Positions 58,214 to 64,000 of a stretch of 64,000 nt of DNA are shown here, in pieces. The stretch's first letter is position 1; each line of letters starts with the position of its first letter. Position numbers and translations under genes: made by a program. The notes under the pieces were generated by a model. It worked only from the letters and a program-made list of their open reading frames with translations, did no database searches and was not told the origin of the DNA. The stretch is from positions 496,001-560,000 of the forward strand of contig JARGSG010000203.1 of the NCBI GenBank assembly GCA_030374805.1. The letters run 5' to 3'. This stretch comes from Gracilaria gracilis (taxonomy: Eukaryota > Rhodophyta > Florideophyceae > Gracilariales > Gracilariaceae).

Positions 58214-58232
58214 GAGCGAGCGAGCGAGCGCG
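58214..58232. repeat. short (GCGA)n run in the C2 leader
   Basis: About four to five GCGA units lie between the primer-binding site and the conserved leader block. Confidence 0.7.
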
Positions 58233-58273
58233 AAGGACCGCGCTGATTTCCCGCAAGTGACTAGCAGGGGCTA

Positions 58274-58466
58274 ACTGGTGAACGCATATCTTTGGCTACT
58301 AACCTCCCTGGGACGTCTCGTACGGATTGTAAAGCCCCTCGCTCTGAAGTGCGCAGAGCAGGGTAAATCAAGAAGATATCGCATCTCACCTGGAGAGAGT
58401 AACCAGGGATCAGAGGTTCGGACCTCTAGGGTAACCGGAGGTAGATACCTCCTGCCAGTGGACCCG
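58274..58466 (+). promoter_or_regulatory. conserved structured leader block, element C2
   Basis: It corresponds to the A1 block. A perfect stem AGAGGT/ACCTCT with a TCGG loop lies at 58412-58427, and a 7-bp stem GGAGGTA/TACCTCC with a GA loop at 58437-58452. The second hairpin sits at the same place as the A1 hairpin but with exchanged base pairs. It is followed by CTGCCAGTGG, as in A1. Confidence 0.55.
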
Positions 58467-59341
58467 CTGCTTCTTTCTTCTTCTTCTTTCTTGTTTCCTT
58501 GTTTGAGTTCTGTCTCACCCGTGAGTATACTCCAGGCGTCGAGTACCCGAACTCCGCCTGTGATCGCGTACGGGACGCGTCCCGACGAGCGTTGTAGACT
58601 TTGTTACACGGTCTCCGCTGGCGCCCTCGCTGTTGAGTGTCGAGAGTACTCCACTCCAGCCCCTCCCCTCTTTGTGTAACATAAGCATTGAGTCCCTCAC
58701 ACTGCTTGTATTGTTGTTTGTAAAAAGTTACTTTTGTTTCTCTCTCCTGTTTTCTACTTGGTTTCCTGGATCTGGTTGTATTCGGAACGAGTCTTTCACA
58801 ATGTCAGACTCGGAAAAGGAAACTGAAACCAACTCTGGTGTGAAGATTCCCCGCTTCCATGGCAAGCGCGGTGAGGATTACGCACTCTGGCGGCATCGTC
58901 TTCGTGCCGCATGTCGCATCAAAGGTGTCTGGAATGTTGTTAACACTGATGCTGAGCAGTCTGTATCCACTGATACCACAGGTACGGATGGTCAAGGATC
59001 TTCTGCAGAGGCCATTCGCACATTGTCTAAGCGTGAGAAGGCCTGTGGGATCATCATATGTGCACTTGGCGATGCTTCTCTACGTGTGGTAATGGACGTG
59101 GATGATGATCCGGCACGAATGCTCAAGATGTTTGATGCGCGTTATGCATCGAATCGAACGGTTTCTCGGATCGCGGTTCAGACTCAACTGTTCCGTATGT
59201 CGTACAATGGACAGAACATGTCTGAGTATGTCGATCAATTCACTGCATTGTTCTCACAGTTGGATCGCATGGGCAAGGATGCCGCTATTCCGGAATCGCA
59301 TAAGGCTCCTATGCTTTTGGCTTCTATTGGTCCGCAAAGTT

Positions 59342-59950
59342 CTGACCACTTGAGATGTAGATTATCAACATTAATTAAAACATCCGGCCACTTGCACTTC
59401 ATAATCAGCGCTTTTCCAGAACTTGGGACATACAAGACCAAATCCTCCGATGATACACCGCTTGCTAGACAAATTGTAACGGAAAGACGAGTCGTTGCCG
59501 TCTTCCGATTAACCCACTCGGAAAGACAATGTAAAGCCTTAAAGACCTTGTCAAAATGATTATTCTCTTCCACACTTTCTTCACCAACGTCCTCAATTTC
59601 AATGATTTCCTGATCTTCCCTGCAGCGCTTTCGCCCCACTATTCCATGTTGGTTCTCTGAGCATTGTGCTTTAATGCCAGTTTCGTCGTCAACAAGAGTA
59701 GATTCTTCGTATTGTTAGTATTGGGCAGAAACAAAATATGCTACATTGAACACGTACTGTTTGGGAGCTTCAATTCCTTCTTAAGTCGGTTGTAAGCGCT
59801 GCAAAAGTTGTCGAACTTATGCTTTGGAAACAAAGGATCCGATTTATGCACCCAGCTCGGAGCTTCTTCACCACTAAGGTCTCCGCTCTCCAAAAGAAAT
59901 CGCAGTTTTTGGACAGCCGGAGACTTTTCGGTCAACATAGGCTTCCCCAT
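59342..59950 (-). pseudogene. Harbinger-type accessory (DNA-binding) protein, incomplete
   Basis: From the ATG at 59950, 69 codons read with LRFLLESGDLSGEEAPSWV and FPKHKFDNFCSAYNRLKKEL. This is the pattern of the small accessory protein of Harbinger-like elements (a Gly-rich turn, then an aromatic F..H....F block), which helps the transposase enter the nucleus and bind the ends. After the stop at 59741, a second stretch (59639 to about 59342) reads KRCREDQEIIEIEDVGEES and ATTRLSVTICLASG. An intron between the two is likely. The 3' end is cut by the C2 gag fragment at about 59341. It lies divergent from the DDE transposase at 60700, the usual arrangement. Confidence 0.5.
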
Positions 59951-60699
59951 AGTGCGATATTTTGCTCGATCTGGGCTCTACATTGATAGCCTTGACTCTA
60001 TCGTTCTCTTTATATAGAGCAGTATTGTACACACTCCCGCCAAATTTCATTCGCTTTGCATGCGTTCTAATGTAGAATTTTAAATAAATTATTGGAATGA
60101 ATGAGCAACATTCGGATGTAGCCGAAATGCAGGTATCGGACAGAAGAGCGGCCCGAATGGAAAAGCAAATACTACCAAACCTGAAGAAAGACATCGTTGC
60201 CTTAGAAAGTTTACGTCATATCCTGGAGAACGTGGCATACATGGATTGTTCTATAGTGTAATGGGTAAATGTACCATATCATACATGCTGTATTCGGTAG
60301 TTCATTCACTCAAATATCGCCGAATTCAGGCAAATTGTACGAAATGACTAGGCCGAATTCATCATTTACAGTGACGCATAGTATCCCAATCTTTACATGA
60401 GATATTACGAAAGAAATGTCCAGCCGTGGAGCTTTTCTTCTGTGCCAGAGCGTCTAGTACGTGTCATTATCTGCTCTGATGAATCATAGCAAAAATGAAG
60501 TCAAGATCGGGATTCGAATCGAATTCTCGAATACGCATATTAGACGTTTCAAATTGTTCTGATATATTTACATCGCAGATCACTATGTTTCACTTCAATC
60601 GATCACCGTGTCTTACCAAGATATGACGGCGTCCGTCTTCAGGCATGATGTGATGCAAATCATTCGATCGTGCTCGGAAGGAGATCCTCCCGATCGTCG
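59951..60699. other. spacer between divergent Harbinger genes
   Basis: About 750 bp lie between the accessory gene (-) and the transposase (+). They presumably hold both promoters. A small minus ORF (60194-59874) is an extension of the accessory frame region and has no separate support. No terminal repeat was recognised. Confidence 0.3.
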
Positions 60700-61490
60700 C
60701 GTGCGGGCTTAGTTTGGAGTTTCGTTGGAAGCCCTACTGCCTTTATGAGAGAAATTGCACCCGTTTTTGCCTCCTACAGCGTTTCCGAAGCATTTAATTT
60801 GGGCGTTGCTGTTACTGAAAGTCTGTAAACCGGAGCCCGTTTTATGTGTGCTTGCTGGATGCAGCGAAAAGACTTTCAGAAAATGGAGCTGGCGGGTGAT
60901 CCGGTCAATATCTTTATGCCATACTGTACGTTTCATGCTATAATTTGATGCTATGGGAGAAAGAGCTAACATTATGTCTAAAGGTCAAGTGGGATAACTG
61001 ATTTTTGAATCGTTCGCATTCTTTGTACAAGGTGTCTGTTGATGGAACAGATTGTCCGATACAGGAGCCGTCTCCTTTTAGCCCGATGTGGTTTTCACAC
61101 AATCTAAACGGACCTGGCGTACGGTATGAAGTTGCAGTAGGGAAAGGAAATCAATGGATATGTTGGGTGAATGGGCCCTTTTCTTGTCGTAGGTTCACGG
61201 ATCTGCTGATATTTCGCAGCAATTTGAAACTACGACTGGAGTGCAATGAATTGGTCGTTGCTGATAAAGGGTATATTGATTCCCGTTGTAGTGCAACACA
61301 AGAATTGGCGGATCTACCATATTGGAAATACGTTCGTGCTAGACACGAGGCGATTAATAAGCGGTTGAAACACTTTCCTGTGCTGAGCACAACGTTAAGG
61401 CATTACTTGAGCCAACACGGCATCTGTTTCCATGCAATCGCTAATGTAACACAGCTCATGCTGAAACTGGAACCTGTGTTCAGGGTTTGA
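60700..61490 (+). pseudogene. Harbinger-type DDE transposase (DDE_Tnp_4), decayed
   Basis: The first part reads FGVSLEALLPL at about 60713, then FPKHLIWALLLLKV and CSEKTFRKWSWRVIRSI up to 60925, the N-terminal helical region of this family. After a 58-nt candidate intron the frame continues with SVDGTDCPIQEPSPF, then MWFSHNLNGPGVRYEV, VADKGYIDSR and RARHEAINKRLKHF. The catalytic acids are the Asp of VDGTD (61041-61055), the Asp of ADKGY (about 61263) and the Glu of RHEAIN (about 61347). Two in-frame TGA codons, at 60746-60748 (Trp expected) and just after the intron near 60996 (Arg expected, after KWDN), argue that the copy is dead. No clear ATG precedes the first block. Confidence 0.7.
60926..60983 (+). 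other. candidate 58-nt intron in the DDE transposase
   Basis: It begins GTACGT and ends CTAAAG. Removing it joins LCHT to VKWDN in the frame that leads into the VDGTD block. This fits the usual spacing of the family. Splice sites are by eye only. Confidence 0.4.
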
Positions 61491-61517
61491 TCGTGCCAAG
61501 CACGTATAACTTGGGAA

Positions 61518-61545
61518 TGTGCGGTCATTGTAGAGCGACCGCACA
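61518..61545. other. 9-bp perfect hairpin after the transposase
   Basis: TGTGCGGTC and GACCGCACA are separated by 10 nt, 28 bp after the transposase stop. It may be a subterminal structure of the element or a 3'-end signal. Confidence 0.45.
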
Positions 61546-61574
61546 CAGTGTTATACATTGGTTTTCGTAAATGT

Positions 61575-63492
61575 ATGCTTTTCGGCTTTTACCGCTTCTC
61601 CCAGATGAATTCTGCTGGCCTGCTGCAGAAGAAGTAGCACTGGAATAAGACCAACACTCTAACACTCGCCCATTAGACCTACAGTCTCTTGATGGAATCT
61701 GGAAAACCTCTTCAGGAGCAATTTGGATCCCCGAAAATTCTGGGGACCTTCAGCTGAGACTCTGCATCATTGCCCACACTGGCCCCGCCGGTCATCGTGG
61801 TAGGCAGACTACATCAAGTGCGCTGAGCAAGAACTATCATTGGAAAACACTGTCGAAAGACATTCCCAGTGGAAATCTGTGATACAGGTTGGATATTGAT
61901 ATGATATCTCTCCAGGACGTAGGATTAGAATGAAACTTTTATCCTACAGATATGAAAGATATTTAGAAAGGATACAGTTCCGATAACTTTTGATATATTC
62001 CAGAAGTGGAACTGATATATATGTGATATATCTTTCGTACTATTTCTTACATTTCCGATAAAAGTCCGATATATTCTGAAATTTGTCATACCAGATCTTC
62101 CTCAAAATTATACCCTATATAAATCAGATTTATATCAAGGCCTTTCGTGAGACTCACCCAAATATGATATCTAATTCGACAATATACTAAAAACGTATCT
62201 GAATTGTATCATAACCTTACAAATCCTGCTTCAAATCTATCCAACTCATATCACATGTGTATCTTAGATTTCCAGTAGGCATTCAGGATTTTGTAGATTC
62301 CTGCATCCACTGTATTTTGACCACTGGAGGTGAGAAAGTTCCAAGGCCACTTGGTCCGGCGCTGCATGGGTCCAAGCCAAACAACTTTCTCCAGTTTGAC
62401 TACATTGAAATTGGACCAAGTCATGTAGGGTCTAAATACACCCTGATGGTCTGAGATGATCACTCCGACTACAAGTGGTTCTTTCCTACCTTACAAACAA
62501 CATCGGACAATGCAGCGCTTTCCATCATAGACTGGTGCGCTGCCTTTAATGTTCCGCAGGGCTTGATGTCCGATGGAGCAAGGCACTTCAAGAACGAGAC
62601 CATCAGGAAAATTACGAAGTATCTTCGCGTCCCACATCATTTTACGCTCCCCTACACACCATGGAGCAACGGTGCAATGGAACGACTTGGCGAAGAACTC
62701 ATCAGAACACTTCGAACGTTGAAGTCCTAATATCAAATGAATTTCAATGAATGGCCCGATCTCATTCCCATCATCCAAGGCATCCTGAACAACCCGCCGT
62801 CGGCTCATCGCAGCAACACTGCACCAATCCCATTTTCATGGGTCTAAAACCAACTCCCCCAATCTCTACCTTCCTTCCCACCTCTACTGCAAAGCCTGTT
62901 AACATTCACGCAGCACGTTTAGAGCGGTGCACCAACATAGACGCTCTGCAGAAGTTGATGTCGGAGTTGCATTTCTTAGTACACAATGCGCTACAGAACA
63001 ACGGAAAGTAGTAGAGAGAAAGGGCTTCGAAGGGCAAGCTAGCCAATTTCGAGAAAGAAGATTTTGTATTGGTGGCAAGGGATGACTTTACGGCCGGGGA
63101 AAAGCTCGCGTTACGTTGGAGAGGACCCCGCCGAATTGTTAAGGCACTTTCTGACTACGTGTATCAAGTCGAGGAGCTCAGGAAAGGATCGCTTAAGGAC
63201 ATACATGGCTCTCGGTTGAATTTATACCATGACGCATCCTTGAACACTGAAGCCATTTTGTCCCACGTCCTCTCCTCTGAGACGGGCATGCCCTAGGAGG
63301 TTTACTTTAGTTGGTGTAAAGAGAGGAAGGACTACTGGTACATGTTCGCTGGAAAGGTCTTAACAAGGCAGAGGACACCTTGGAGCCTCTCAAACAGATC
63401 TACATGGACGTTCTAGTTTTGTTGCAAAAACTGCTTCGTCCCAAAACCACATCCCTCGATCTGGCTAAAAAAGCAAAAGCTGCCCTTGGCCT
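61575..63492 (+). mobile_element. Gypsy (Ty3)-type element, integrase and chromodomain part
   Basis: The fossil starts in the RT/RNase H-integrase connection and continues through an integrase. It shows the HTGPAGHRG-type zinc-finger end, CIHC, QFDYIEIGPSH, MSDGARHFKNE and TPWSNGAMERLGEE, and then a GEKLALRWRGPRRIVKAL block. It ends in a chromodomain-like tail reading VRWKGLNKAEDTLEPL. The same combination is common in Gypsy elements of oomycetes. Upstream gag-RT parts are absent. It is broken, with at least five breaks, and is interrupted by a MITE-like insertion. LTRs were not identified. Confidence 0.82.
61866..62279. mobile_element. AT-rich MITE-like insertion
   Basis: A 414-bp non-coding insertion is rich in GATATAT and ATATC motifs. 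Its ends are imperfect inverted repeats (CCAGTGGAAATCTGTGATAC on the left; CCTACTGGAAATCTAAGATA as the reverse complement of the right). It is flanked by CATTC at 61861-61865 and 62280-62284. It interrupts the Gypsy integrase. No transposase lies inside, so it would depend on an enzyme in trans. Confidence 0.6.
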
Positions 63493-64000
63493 TTGAATGG
63501 TGAGTCTAGTGTATGAAGGCATCCACTTCGGCTCTGTAGTAGATATAGACATCCACTTCAGCAGCCATAGCGTTACCGAGGATTGCTTCACCACGATCGG
63601 GTGGCATTATCTCCTAGCTGGTGTTTTGTACTAGTTTTGTGAAGCAGAAAACATCAGAAGTGGTGTACTTAAGACCCCACATCTCTGCCTCTTCCGTAAA
63701 ATCAGAGGTATCGAACCTCCACACTCAACACCCCTCTTGGGAATTGCAACCATATAAGCGCATAAGTTGGGAAAACGAAAAAAGTCAAAACTGGAGAAAT
63801 TTGGCGAAGAACACAACCTTATCTCAGTTGGGAACAAACATGAGTTGGCCCCGAAGATATTTCATATCTGCTCGGCGTATAACTGGAACCAGGAACGAGC
63901 GCCGCAGCATCAAGAACACAATTACAACGCCACCCATGATACGGTGAGAACACGTATACTTCATCAGCTAGACAAGGCTTTATTCCAAAAACCCAACAAA
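63493..64000. other. flank after the Gypsy element; nothing firm
   Basis: A 3' UTR or LTR of the Gypsy element may lie here (there is a TGTAGTAG start at about 63536), but no polypurine tract or duplicate copy in the window confirms it. Short ORFs at 63621-63947 and on the opposite strand have no recognisable content. Confidence 0.3.

Larger units (their letters stand above)
57381..59341 (+). mobile_element. Copia-type element C2, 5' end only
   Basis: The 5' LTR lies at 57381-58108 (728 bp), followed directly by the primer-binding site, a leader of about 680 nt and the first two thirds of gag (from 58801, MSDSEKETETN). The gag reading stops matching family C at about 59341, where Harbinger-type sequence begins. 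It is the only place in the window where the gag start of family C is visible. The element is truncated. Confidence 0.92.

Overview
The window is repeat-dominated nuclear DNA from a eukaryote. There are no bacterial operons, rRNA or tRNA genes. It holds at least four Copia-type LTR retrotransposon families, two LINE lineages, Tnp2/CACTA-like and Harbinger-like DNA transposons and a Gypsy integrase-chromodomain fragment. Two introns I can propose are very short (36 and 58 nt). The Gypsy integrase, the Harbinger DDE transposase and the Copia gag resemble those I associate with oomycetes and some algae. I therefore suspect a protist-grade genome, but the species cannot be settled from this sequence.

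Layout. Positions 1-8660 hold a decayed Tnp2-type transposase (+), a divergent 405-codon ORF (-) and an unrecognised basic protein (+). Positions 8667-15891 are the only likely host part. They hold an eroded F-box gene (-) and a SHPRH-type SNF2/PHD/RING gene (+) that is now a pseudogene and carries a solo LTR. From 15953 to 23400 come a second solo LTR, a CA-rich microsatellite, a LINE relic with RNase H, a decayed transposase region and LTR debris.

Positions 23403-59341 are a nest of LTR elements. Family C is interrupted by family A. Family A occurs in LTR-internal-LTR-internal order. A segment of about 7.2 kb (28569-35752) is repeated at 43424-50628. A well-preserved 6.4 kb LINE (36912-43312) sits inside a family E LTR, with 9-bp target-site duplications. 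Families D and C2 follow, head to head.

Positions 59342-64000 hold a two-gene divergent Harbinger-type element and a Gypsy fragment interrupted by a 414-bp AT-rich MITE-like insertion.

The points most worth a second look are three. The LINE has three open reading frames linked by stop/start overlaps, and ORF2 has no AUG. A structured leader, including a hairpin with compensatory changes, is shared by two Copia families whose gag proteins differ. Both families carry a primer-binding site that matches the anticodon arm of initiator tRNA rather than a tRNA 3' end. All LTR-type elements are treated here as fossils.
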